DNA from: Baffinella frigidus
Lineage: Eukaryota; Cryptophyceae; Cryptomonadales; Baffinellaceae
Length of the DNA: 13,609 nucleotides
NCBI GenBank assembly: GCA_026770585.1
Contig: MU646699.1
Span: 229,834 to 243,442, forward strand
Direction: 5' to 3'
The number at the start of each line of letters is the position of its first letter. The stretch's first letter is position 1. The notes under the pieces were generated by a model. That model did not search any database. It had not been told where the DNA came from and saw only the letters and a list, made by a program, of their open reading frames with translations. Positions 6,017-11,800 of this stretch are shown in pieces. Both the position numbers and the translations under genes were made by a program.

Positions 6017-8290
6017 CGCTCTCTCTCTCCCTCCCTCCCTCCCTCCCTCCCTCTCTCCCCCTCCCTCTCTCTCTCTCTACCTGCTTGTCGCTGCGGCGTT
6101 TCATAATGTCGCAGATCTGCCTCGCAGCGCGCGGCACAAGCCCCTCCCGCGCATCCCCCCCATGGTACTCCGCATCCACAATCAAGTGCTCCGCCCCCGA
6201 CACGCTGCACATTTAGGATGGAGTTTGAGCCATTTCCTTCGATATAGGGCCCGGATTCGCACGTTATGCCCGAGGAAATGACCCATGCTCTAGCTTCGAT
6301 TACATCTCAACTGGCGCGTAACCCCCGTGATATCCCGCATCCACAATCACGTGCTCGTCCCCCGACACGCTGCCGTTGCACAACACAGTTTAGCTAGAGC
6401 ATGGGTCATTTCCTCGGGCATAAGGTGCAAATTCGAGCCCTCTGTCGAAAGAAATGGCTCAAACTCCATCCTTAATTCGAAATGGCTCAAACTCCATCCT
6501 TAAGAAATGGCTCAAACTCCATCCTTAATTCCAGTTCGGAGCCCCTCCCGCGCATCCCCCCCATGACACCCCGCATCCACAATCACGAGCTCGGCCCCAG
6601 ACGCGCTACGTATGTCCTGCTCTAAATTTGTTGTAGGTGAGCCCAGTTTCTCCCAGGCAGAGCAGTCAGAGCTTCAATAATCTTCATGACAATCCTTTGC
6701 AAAATCAAATCGCAGTACAAATCCGTCTGTGGGGGGGAAACGAGCACGGTCTTACCAAATTTCTGAGACCAAGTAGACGCCCACACGAGGCTATCCATGC
6801 GAACAGATTCATAAGTTAATTATTGGATTATCGCCCAGGAAACACGCCAAAAGTCAGCATTTGATCACGTTTCCGCACGGACATCCGTACGGAAACATGA
6901 TGATTTCCCCACAAATTTTAAAATGCCCTTTTATTCTGTTCGCATGGATAGCCTCGTGTGGGCAGGCAGAGCTGGAACGCACCTTCATTGGCAAACTTCG
7001 AACTTTGAGGTGGGTTTAGCTACGGAATTTCCTACCGTAGGAAGTAGACAATTCCGTAGGGCCATAGGACTAATTTGGTTTTTAGTCCTATGGCCCTACG
7101 GAATTGTCTACTTCCGACGGTAGGAAATTCCGTAGCTAAACCCACCTCAAAGTTCGAAGTTTGCCGACTAACCTGTTCGAAAGTTGACTTATGACCTAGT
7201 ATTTTCATTTCCGGTGCGGGCTCGTTCCTGAGGCTCATAGACATTGTATCACTCAACTCAAGGCTAAAGGGCCTATCTAGGACCTGTATCGAGAGTAATA
7301 AAGAAGAAGAAGAAGAACGCACCTGTAGCTCTGTCTCAGTTAATTTGGTCCCGTCATTTTCTCAGTTTTCGCGCCAAAACTCAACGGATTTGTACCACAA
7401 AACAGGGGAATCAACTTCCGGTCTCGTCAACTGGTGAGACCAATTTTACTGAGGCAGCGCTACCACCAGCAACCCATGGCAGATTTTACCGGGTCCTTGC
7501 AAGATCCGGGAATGAAATTCTTTTTGATTTATTCGTAGGACCCTACGGTAGGAAACCCTAGGGACCTCGGATTGCTGACGGGAGATACCGATGAGATCTC
7601 ATCGGTTTAGCTGAAAATTACTGCAGTACCCGACCCGGTTATAAGCTGCTACGGGTTGCTGGTGGTAGTACCTGTACGTCTTGCCGCTGCCAGTCTGACC
7701 GTACGCGAAGCAGGTGGCCGAGTAGCCGTCCAGCGCCTTGAGCACCAGCTGCCGCACGCCGGAGGTGTCGTAGAACGTCTCCTGCGCCGCAGGAGGAGCG
7801 CCGGCGCGTCAGAGGAGGAGGGGGGGCGCTAGGGTTCGGTGATAGGAAAGGATTGGGGAGGGTGGACCTGTGTTGTTTTTTCGTCTGCGACGGCGTTGAA
7901 TGTGAAGCTCTTCTGCATGTTGGTCGGAGGCCGCCCGAAGTCTTCCATCGAGCCTCCATTGAAAGTGATCTGCACGAAATCCCGCAAGCAGGCATCGTCA
8001 GCACCACCCAAACGAACCTTCCTTCGGTCACAACTCCGCGGGCAGGCTAGTCCCGGCCGGGAGGGGCTGAGGGAAAGGGCTTCGGCGGGTCCTGCGGGCG
8101 GGTGGCTCCCCCACATAGCAACCAACCTGTTGCATGAGGGCGGGGGAAGCACCGTGCGTCCATTAGCGCAGGTGAGAACCTTCTTGTCCCCGCGTTTCAA
8201 CTCCGTGTCGTTCAGCGGCCTGACCCGCACCACGACGGAGATGTTCTCCTTCTGGTTGGATGACAGGCTCTCGACAGAGGACGACATCAT
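183..8290 (-). CDS. Kinesin motor protein, KIF12-like, 3' end off the window (11 exons seen)
   Basis: The product is an ATP-driven microtubule motor. I joined 11 exons on the minus strand: 8290-8127, 8021-7868, 7781-7672, 6204-6081, 5011-4958, 4275-4216, 3593-3552, 3030-2983, 2151-2074, 1297-1236 and 270-183. All phases agree and the 984 nt encode 328 residues without a stop. Visible motifs are the N-terminal strand VVVRVRPLN (about residues 19-27), P-loop GQTGSGKT (134-141), GLVPRA, FEIYNEQ, switch I N..SSRSH (259-266) and switch II DLAGSE (296-301), followed by [23 protein letters not shown] and SGEMLKETG suggest the KIF12-like group, which is an inference; membership of the kinesin superfamily is certain. 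The last motor strands and any coiled coil must lie left of position 1. Introns run from 86 bp to about 1.5 kb and are full of repeats. The start is the first Met (MM at 8290/8287) before the conserved domain; the frame stays open further upstream, so the start rests on homology. Confidence 0.93.
258..352. repeat. Left arm of a 95-bp inverted repeat (mate 973-1067)
   Basis: The arm pairs with 973-1067 with only a few mismatches. It includes the acceptor and first bases of kinesin exon 11, so the plus strand carries an inverted copy of that junction at 1049-1067. The arm contains CCACACGAGGATGCT, a motif that recurs at the ends of other fold-backs (6781, 6945, 9903). Confidence 0.9.
353..500. 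mobile_element. ATTACTACACA-family element, copy in kinesin intron 10
   Basis: It shares ordered blocks with 3700-3862 and, in the opposite orientation, 9747-9915: CTTTTACAAGTG, GTGTAGTAA, TGGTACAAAT..ACAACCCCACAT and a CTCGAGTGG end. The outer repeat arms and shared block order suggest a non-autonomous mobile element. No transposase is encoded. Confidence 0.6.
504..551 (-). pseudogene. Broken copy of the 5' part of kinesin exon 11
   Basis: On the minus strand it reads [16 protein letters not shown], nearly identical to the intact exon, and then diverges. It lies upstream in gene order and has no matching donor. Confidence 0.85.
745..845. repeat. Degenerate TTTAGGG array
   Basis: It holds repeated GGGTTTAGGG and GGGTTAAGGG units, G-rich on the plus strand, inside kinesin intron 10. 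Confidence 0.9.
848..907. repeat. Two direct copies of a 26-bp unit
   Basis: TTTAGGGGTTACTGATATAG with GTGAAAG following occurs at 848-873 and 882-907. The unit joins a telomere-like half to a unique half. Confidence 0.85.
973..1067. repeat. Right arm of the 95-bp inverted repeat (mate 258-352)
   Basis: It is the reverse complement of 258-352. The interval between the arms holds an element with the TAGTAAAT core, a broken exon 11 copy and telomere-like repeats. Confidence 0.9.
1139..1225. repeat. GGGTTTGGGG-type G-rich array
   Basis: Runs of GGGGTTTGGGG and GGGTTGCAGGG lie just downstream (in gene sense) of kinesin exon 10. G-tract spacing could support G-quadruplexes on the plus strand. 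Confidence 0.8.
1236..1297 (-). CDS. Kinesin exon 10 (switch II, first half)
   Basis: It encodes [20 protein letters not shown] plus two bases of a Gly codon. The acceptor AAACAG|GACC directly follows a CCCTAAA array on the sense strand. The donor is GCTGG|GTTCGC. Exon 11 completes DLAGSE. Confidence 0.92.
1309..1388. repeat. Near-perfect TTTAGGG array, about 11 units
   Basis: This is the cleanest telomere-type array in the window. In gene sense it is CCCTAAA repeated directly upstream of the exon 10 acceptor, where a polypyrimidine tract would be expected. Confidence 0.95.
1473..1506 (-). pseudogene. Broken copy of the 3' end of kinesin exon 9
   Basis: The minus strand reads [10 protein letters not shown]-like sequence followed by a donor-like GTTAGT and intron sequence related to that after the true exon 9. 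A related unit begins about 1409 with AAATGGCTCCAACGCCAA. Confidence 0.8.
1512..1641. mobile_element. TAGCTCTG-family inverted-repeat element (decayed)
   Basis: The left end TAGCCCTGGCTCGGT is followed by TTTGGTCTCACCAA and CCTAAGTTGACGGAT; the right end ACTGAGTCTAG is inverted. The same block order appears at 7326-7462, 9069-9203 and 10295-10437. It contains a piece (1593-1610) nearly identical to the end of kinesin exon 10. Confidence 0.55.
1787..1826 (-). pseudogene. Broken copy of the 3' part of kinesin exon 9
   Basis: The minus strand reads [13 protein letters not shown] and then GTTCGTCCC, matching the true exon end and its donor. It has no SSRS part or acceptor. Confidence 0.88.
2074..2151 (-). 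CDS. Kinesin exon 9 (switch I, SSRSH)
   Basis: It encodes [20 protein letters not shown] plus VDRTTL (26 codons, phase 0/0), switch I of the motor. The acceptor is CTTTCAG|GTGGGA and the donor ACGCTG|GTTCGT. Its 5' end is copied at 2257-2272, 2563-2580 and 2683-2699 (upstream), and its 3' end at 1787-1826 and 1473-1506 (downstream). Confidence 0.92.
2151..2700. repeat. Tandem array, period about 120 bp, of exon 9 junction units
   Basis: The start of exon 9 with its acceptor, a GA-rich tract and telomere-like GGGTGTAGGGTTCAGGG recur at about 2151, 2272, 2580 and 2699. The second interval is about 308 bp because a 193-bp hairpin (2302-2494) sits in it. The copies at 2257-2272 and 2563-2580 keep CAG|GTAGG; the copy at 2683-2699 has CAC instead of CAG. 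Confidence 0.85.
2302..2494. mobile_element. Hairpin insertion with TGTAGAATTCGGGTT ends
   Basis: Arms 2302-2316 and 2480-2494 are perfect inverted repeats and weaker pairing continues inward. TAC flanks both sides (2299-2301 and about 2496-2498). It interrupts one unit of the 120-bp tandem array, so it probably arrived after the duplication. Confidence 0.7.
2734..2942. repeat. (GA)n microsatellite, about 200 bp
   Basis: Nearly pure GAGA with a few AAAG and CGAG interruptions, in kinesin intron 8. It is (TC)n in gene sense and ends about 40 bp after the exon 8 donor. Open frames across it are low-complexity artefacts. Confidence 0.97.
2983..3030 (-). CDS. Kinesin exon 8 (48 nt)
   Basis: It encodes [16 protein letters not shown] (16 codons, phase 0/0), corresponding to the kinesin helix ending in G..NR.V. 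The acceptor is AAACAG|GTTCCG and the donor AGAAAG|GTCTGC. Confidence 0.92.
3250..3545. repeat. Long degenerate telomere-like array
   Basis: About 300 bp of TTTAGGG variants, mainly TTCAGGG, GCAGGG and TGTAGGG, fill most of kinesin intron 7 up to the exon 7 donor. Similar sequence continues at 3598-3625 on the other side of this 42-nt exon. Confidence 0.95.
3552..3593 (-). CDS. Kinesin exon 7 (micro-exon, 42 nt)
   Basis: It encodes [14 protein letters not shown] (14 codons, phase 0/0), the kinesin G.(F/Y)(I/V)E.L strand. The acceptor AAACCAG|GGATTC lies inside CCCTAAA-type repeat on the sense strand. The donor CAGGAG|GTGAGC is close to consensus. Confidence 0.9.
3700..3862. mobile_element. 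ATTACTACACA-family element with central hairpin, kinesin intron 6
   Basis: It has the same block order as 353-500: CTTTTACAAGTG, GTGTAGTAATTTTCAT, TGGTACTAAAT, ACAACCCCACAT and CTCGAGTGG. In the middle a perfect 19-bp hairpin (3758-3776 with 3781-3799) with a 4-nt loop is extra to this copy. Confidence 0.65.
4060..4096. repeat. (AAAT)n microsatellite
   Basis: Eight or so AAAT units in kinesin intron 6. Confidence 0.9.
4148..4210. repeat. Telomere-like repeat beside kinesin exon 6
   Basis: GGGTTTAGGGTTCAGGG variants adjoin the exon 6 GC donor. Confidence 0.85.
4216..4275 (-). CDS. Kinesin exon 6 (V.DLLNP)
   Basis: A 20-codon exon encodes [16 protein letters not shown], which directly follows EIYNEQ in kinesins. 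The acceptor is ATGCAG|GTGATC. The 3' junction is CCCAG|GCACG: the GC donor is needed to join in frame to GFFIENL of exon 7, and no nearby GT fits. Confidence 0.88.
4564..4693. mobile_element. Fold-back element, arms about 56 bp
   Basis: Arms 4564-4621 and 4638-4693 pair imperfectly (GAGCG..TGTGCAGAGAAG with CTTCTCTGCACACCGCTC). The inner ends are AAGTTGAC/GTCAACTT, a motif shared with several other elements. It lies in kinesin intron 5. Confidence 0.8.
4716..4919. repeat. Second fold-back in kinesin intron 5
   Basis: ATCAGGTCGGGGGATC (4733-4748) is perfectly inverted at 4890-4905. Weaker pairing continues outward to CGCGGA/TCCGCG and inward around ACGTGAAAAAGATTCG. Confidence 0.75.
4958..5011 (-). 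CDS. Kinesin exon 5 (EIYNEQ)
   Basis: An 18-codon phase 0/0 exon encodes [17 protein letters not shown], the kinesin (S)YLEIYNE motif. The acceptor CGCGCAG|GGAC sits behind a pure C run (a G run at 5021-5034 on the plus strand). The donor is GAGCAG|GTCC. Confidence 0.92.
5021..5107. repeat. Poly-G tract and telomere-like repeat upstream of kinesin exon 5
   Basis: Fourteen G residues (5021-5034) are followed by GGGTTTAGGG variants. In gene sense this is a C-rich tract running straight into the exon 5 acceptor. Confidence 0.9.
5180..5313. mobile_element. Fold-back element with ATTACTACAC core
   Basis: Arms 5180-5230 and 5263-5313 are about 50 bp. Each carries the TTACTACAC or GTGTAGTAA block at its inner end. 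A similar single half lies at 5470-5500 (GAAAATTACTACACG) with no clear mate. Kinesin intron 4. Confidence 0.8.
5830..5893 (-). pseudogene. Broken copy of the 3' part of kinesin exon 4
   Basis: The minus strand reads [18 protein letters not shown], nearly identical to the intact exon, and then loses the CAG|GT donor. It is separated from the intact exon by the compound microsatellite. Confidence 0.88.
5884..6079. repeat. Compound microsatellite (CT)n (CA)n (TA)n (CCCT)n
   Basis: Ordered blocks of CT, CA (5953-5970), CT, TA (5991-6016) and CCTC repeats lie between the exon 4 donor and its downstream broken copy. Open frames here are low-complexity artefacts. Confidence 0.97.
6081..6204 (-). 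CDS. Kinesin exon 4
   Basis: The acceptor is TGTGCAG|CGTG, the only one among those found that is not AG|G. It encodes [16 protein letters not shown] followed by [17 protein letters not shown], matching the P-loop-following TG.. segment and GLIPRA helix of kinesins. The donor is AAGCAG|GTAGAG. Partial copies flank it at 6540-6605, 6314-6369 and 5830-5893; this is the only one that has both halves and both splice sites. Confidence 0.9.
6216..6471. mobile_element. Fold-back with 80-bp arms whose loop holds an exon 4 fragment
   Basis: Arms 6216-6295 and 6392-6471 pair in one register; the inner 32 bp are perfect. The loop (6296-6391) contains the broken 5' copy of kinesin exon 4. Outer ends read GGATGGAGTTTGAGCCATTT; a TTA-rich flank is on both sides. 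Confidence 0.88.
6314..6369 (-). pseudogene. Broken copy of the 5' half of kinesin exon 4 (inside hairpin loop)
   Basis: After an acceptor-like GGCAG the minus strand reads [16 protein letters not shown]. It keeps the phase of the true exon but lacks the GLVPRA half and a donor. Confidence 0.88.
6449..6530. repeat. Three tandem copies of a GAAATGGCTCAAACTCCATC unit
   Basis: The unit is the outer arm end of the preceding fold-back and repeats three times with CTTAA spacers. The related motif AAATGGCTCCAA recurs at 1411, 1882, 2028, 5756 and 9830. Confidence 0.9.
6540..6605 (-). pseudogene. Second broken copy of the 5' half of kinesin exon 4
   Basis: After an acceptor-like CGTAG the minus strand reads [20 protein letters not shown]. 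It ends where the intact exon would continue into GLVPRA. Confidence 0.88.
6779..6963. mobile_element. Fold-back with perfect 28-bp arms and an inner hairpin
   Basis: Arms 6779-6806 and 6936-6963 contain CCACACGAGG/CCTCGTGTGG, as in the 258-352 arm. A second hairpin with TTTCCG.ACGGA lies near 6862-6903. Confidence 0.85.
6990..7165. mobile_element. Near-perfect hairpin, 84-bp arms with one mismatch
   Basis: 6990-7073 and 7082-7165 are reverse complements with a single difference (A/C near 7040/7115) and an 8-nt loop. Such identity points to a young insertion or to ongoing correction. It lies in kinesin intron 3. No protein is encoded. Confidence 0.95.
7326..7462. mobile_element. TAGCTCTG-family element with 14-bp inverted ends
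   Basis: TAGCTCTGTCTCAG (7326) and CTGAGGCAGCGCTA (7449-7462) are the inverted ends. Inside are TAATTTGGTC, GGTCTCGTCAA and GGTGAGACCAA, as in the copies at 1512, 9069 and 10295. Confidence 0.75.
7461..7667. repeat. Inverted repeat touching the kinesin exon 3 donor
   Basis: TACCACCAGCAACCC at 7461-7475 is inverted at 7653-7667, the first bases of intron 3. Between them lie TAGGACCCTACGGTAGG (7537) and a palindrome CCGATGAGATCTCATCGG (7588). Confidence 0.8.
7672..7781 (-). CDS. Kinesin exon 3 (P-loop)
   Basis: The acceptor is GCGCAG|GAGACG. It encodes [19 protein letters not shown] and then [13 protein letters not shown], the nucleotide-binding P-loop. The donor CAG|GTACTA leaves phase 2, and the first base of exon 4 completes a Ser codon (KTYS). 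The intron start next to this donor also forms one arm of an inverted repeat with 7461-7499. Confidence 0.95.
7868..8021 (-). CDS. Kinesin exon 2
   Basis: It begins after CCGAAG with one base completing an Arg codon and carries [15 protein letters not shown], the conserved F-F-hydrophobic-V-F motor strand. The donor is ACACAG|GTCC. It is 154 nt long, so exons 1+2 end in phase 0. Confidence 0.9.
8127..8290 (-). CDS. Kinesin exon 1
   Basis: It encodes the start Met and the first motor strand ([15 protein letters not shown]), 54 codons plus 2 nt. The donor is AACAG|GTTGGT. The following intron (8022-8126) is 105 nt, a multiple of three, and has no in-frame stop. Confidence 0.88.
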
Positions 8291-8443
8291 CCTCCCGCTG
8301 CTGTGTCCAGGTGCTAGCGTGAGCTGCCAGCACGACGCAGCCTTCCCCGTCCGGTCAACGTACTCGAGGCTCAAGACCTGACCAAAACTTTGACGCGGGG
8401 CGCGATGGAAGTGCGACAGCTGGAGGGGCGATAGTAGGGGGAA
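8291..8443. promoter_or_regulatory. Short divergent intergenic region (153 bp)
   Basis: It lies between the start codons of two divergently transcribed genes, so it must contain both 5' leaders and probably a bidirectional promoter. I see no TATA box or clear repeats, unlike the introns on either side. Confidence 0.6.
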
Positions 8444-8822
8444 ATGGGCGGGGTCGTCGCCCGGCTGGCGTTCCTGCCCCCGCCGCCAACCTATGACGAG
8501 AACTGGGACAAGCTCACGTGGGTCAAGACGAAACGGGGGCAGAGAATCCCCTTGCTGTACATTCCACACCCCGGCGCGAAGTTCTCCCTTCTGTTCGCGC
8601 ACGCCAACGCCGAGGACCTCGGGAGCATCGCGGATCATCTGAACACGCTCGCGGAGGTGCTGTGCGTCAACGTCTGCGGGTTTGACTACACCGGCTACGG
8701 GCACGCCTCGGGAACGCCGAGCGAGCTCGACTGCTACGCAGACATCGCGGCGGCGTTCGCCTGGCTCGCCGAGACGCACAACGCGCTCCCAAAGCATGTC
8801 ATTCTATACGGACGGTCAATCG
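8444..8822 (+). CDS. ABHD17: ABHD17-like exon 1
   Basis: It encodes the N-terminus through the nucleophile Ser (GRS) and Ile plus one base. The donor TCAATCG|GTGCGC gives phase 1; reading on would hit a stop at 8840. Confidence 0.92.
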
Positions 8823-11800
8823 GTGCGCTCATCGCCCTTTGATTCCCGGATTGCTTGCTGGGTCTGGGGCAGGACAGCGAGTGACAACACTCGCTCGTTC
8901 TGGCATTTCGAATGAAGCTTTGAAGGTGGGGTTAGCGATGCCTCGATTTGACTCTGCGCCCCCACGACAGGCTCGGGACCGTGCTGTGAGCTGGGGTCGC
9001 GGGTGGAGGTGGCGGGCGTGGTGCTGCAGAGCGCGTTCCTGTCGTGCATCAGGCGCGTCCCACCAGTCCTCTGTCTCAGTCTATTTCGGCTCACACATTT
9101 GTTGAGCCCGGGCTCTTTTCCGCTCCTAAGTTGACGGATTTTGACCGCCAACTCCGCATGGCAACTTGAGAATCGTTGGTTAACCCGAGTGAGGCAGAGC
9201 TAGGAGTCCTATGCCCAGCAATTTTGAACGACGGACGCTGCCGCTCTCGAGACACCACCCTGGAGGCAGGGTGGGGGTATTTTGAGCATTCTTAAGTCAA
9301 CTCCCCTTGAAATGCACTGAGGGCTCAGTGCATTGAAATCTGAGACTCGCGGTCGTGATGAATGGATCTGGTACAAAACGGTCTTATAAGTATTTTAGTG
9401 GTACAAATCCTGTCAACTTTTGCGATAAAGGGTTATTCGAGAATTGGCCGCAAGTCCCCTCCAGGGTGGTGGGGGCGATTTCGCTTGGGGTTGCTGACCC
9501 TTAAGACAGCCTCGAAGACCAGCCAACGCGTGCCGCAGTCACATTCTCAGCTTGCCAGACTCTCCGAGACTGTTTCTTACGGTGGAAATGAAGGAAATCG
9601 CAAATAGTCCTCTATTTGCGCGATTCTTCTCGAATAGGCTTTCTCAAGGGGTCTCACATAAGCAGGTGTGTGTACGACGTGAAACACACGGCGTTCGACG
9701 CGTTCTGCAACATCCGCAAGGTTAATCCCACTCAAGAATGCGGGAGGGCCCTATTTACATGTGGGGTTGTAAAAAATTGTACCAGGATAGGGTGTTCCAA
9801 AATCGTGTCTGGGCTAATTTCGCCTAGAATGGCTCCAATGGATATGAAAGTTACTACACAAACGCTTACTTGTAAAAGCATCCCACTTAGATAGGTCTCT
9901 TCAGCATTGTCGTGTGTTCCGGGAACATCTTTTAATTTGATGGATTTGGGTAATCAAAATTACTACACAAAAGGCTCATGCTAGTAATCGTAAAGCAATT
10001 GTGTAGTAATTTTTGTTTTGCCCAAATTCTTTAGGTGAAATGATGTCCCTGGATGAAGGTAGAGCCAATGTGGTAGGACTTGGCCAAATCGAACTTCGAA
10101 GTTGCAAGATGCGAACTTCTAGATGGACCGTAATTATTAGTAAACAACATGTTTGTACTGCAAAATTTGAATTTAAAACACTATATGTCCAAAAATGTCC
10201 ATCTAGAAGTTCGCATCTTCTAACTTCTAAGTTCGCTTTGGCCAAGTTCTACCACATTGGCTCTATACGCCCGACGCGAGACTCCCACGACTCCTAGCTC
10301 TGCATCAGTTGGTTCGCTGACAATTCCTAAGTTGACATGCGTTGAGGGCTCCAAAGTTGACAGATATGTCAACTTTGCGGCGGGAAAGAGCCCGGGCTCG
10401 CCAAATTGGTGAGACCAAATAGACCGAAATAGAGCTAGACCCCCCCCGTCGTCCAGACTGAGACAGAGCTAGGCTGAGTACAAGGGCGGTACCTTCGCCG
10501 GGCATGCGTTGGGACCGGGAAGAGCTCTGCGCAGTCCCACGGTCGTGGGACACGCTGCTCTTGGCCGGAACGATGCGGGTGTGTAGACTGAAATAGACTG
10601 AGCCAGAGCTAGGCTTTGTACCAGGGCGGTGCCTTCGCCGGGCAGGTGTTGGACTTATCCGGGGAAGCCTATTTTTCTTTGGTTTGATGGCAAGGAAAAT
10701 TACTACATAAATGCTTTAATATTACTAATAAGAACGAATTGTGTAGTAATTTTCCTTGCCATCAAATTAAAGAAAGAATAGGTTTCCCCGGATAAGGACC
10801 GAGAAGCGCTCTGCGCTCAGAGCTTTTCCCGGTGCAACCCGGTCGTGGGACGCTGCTCTTCGCCAGGACAACCGAATGCACCAAGCGTCGTCCGCTTTCC
10901 CTCTCTGTTCGCTGCGTCCACTTAGCAGCCATCGGCCCCTTCGGAAATCGTTTAGATGGGCCGATTTCGGGGATCGTTTTGATGGACCGTCACGGAAGGG
11001 GATGCATGGTGGTCGTGTTGGTTTCAATCCGTAATAATCGCACTGTTCTCTTCCCAGGTGGCGAAAATTCAATTTTCGCCGCAGAATTCAATTTTCGCCA
11101 AAAATCTATTGGATTTGAGCGGCGGTGCTGCTCATCAATGGGACGCCTGTAGTCTGACAAGGAAAACCAATCCATAGGAGCCTGGGACCATCCTAGGGGC
11201 GGTGTGTGTTTGTAGTTTCCAGGTTCCCCTGTAGTCACCATGAATCTGCCTGCCCAGTCTTACAAAGCCTTCTCGGAAGGGAATACATGGTGGCCATCTT
11301 GGTTTCGATCCGTACTAATCCCACGTTTTCTTCGTGTACACTGCAGGTGGCGAAAATTGAGAGCGCGGTGCTGCTGATCCACGGGACGGTAGGGATACAT
11401 ACATGGTGGCCGTCTTGGAAAAATTAACGTTTCGCTCTGTACAGTGGGGGTGCATACATGGCGGCCGTGTTGGTAGTAATAAAGCTCTCTCGCTGCAGGT
11501 AGCGAAAATTGAGAGCGCGGTGTTGCTAATCCATGGGACGCGGGACGACGCTGTGCCCCTCGCGCACGGCAAAGAGCTCATCTTCTCTTGGCGTTATCGC
11601 CATCTCATACGTCCAGGGTTCAAAACACCAGGATGTGTACTGTACAAGGAAATCCTGTAGATGGGAACCGAATCTGGTAGGTAACGGGGTGAGTATGGTG
11701 CGCAGGTTGCGAAAATTGAGAGCGCGGTGCTGCTAATCCACGGGACGCGGGACGACGTTGTCCCCCTCGCGCACGGCAAAGAGCTCTTCCGCCTCTGCAA

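Noticed and set aside
5826-6281. Low-complexity plus-strand proteins over the CT/TA repeats
   Set aside because: They are translations of simple repeats and of the reverse strand of kinesin exon 4 and its copy.
6449-6530. CRISPR-like repeat array
   Set aside because: The three copies have only tiny CTTAA spacers, no unique spacers and no cas genes, and the window is eukaryotic.
7330-7365. Possible kinesin exon reading MTGPN on the minus strand
   Set aside because: A stop follows at once and the bases belong to the TAGCTCTG element end; exon 4 at 6204 supplies the correct continuation (KTYS-VSG).
7829-8797. Long open frame on the minus strand as one protein
   Set aside because: It runs through kinesin exons 1 and 2 plus intron 1 and continues antisense to the ABHD17-like first exon. 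Only the 8290-8127 and 8021-7868 parts match a kinesin.
10832-11152. Plus-strand frame as a separate gene
   Set aside because: It has no recognisable domain, lies wholly within ABHD17-like intron 3 and overlaps repeat copies.
11499-11580. Alternative real exon 4 of the ABHD17-like gene
   Set aside because: It diverges before a donor and no in-phase continuation to the catalytic His exon is seen; 11706-11812 is complete.
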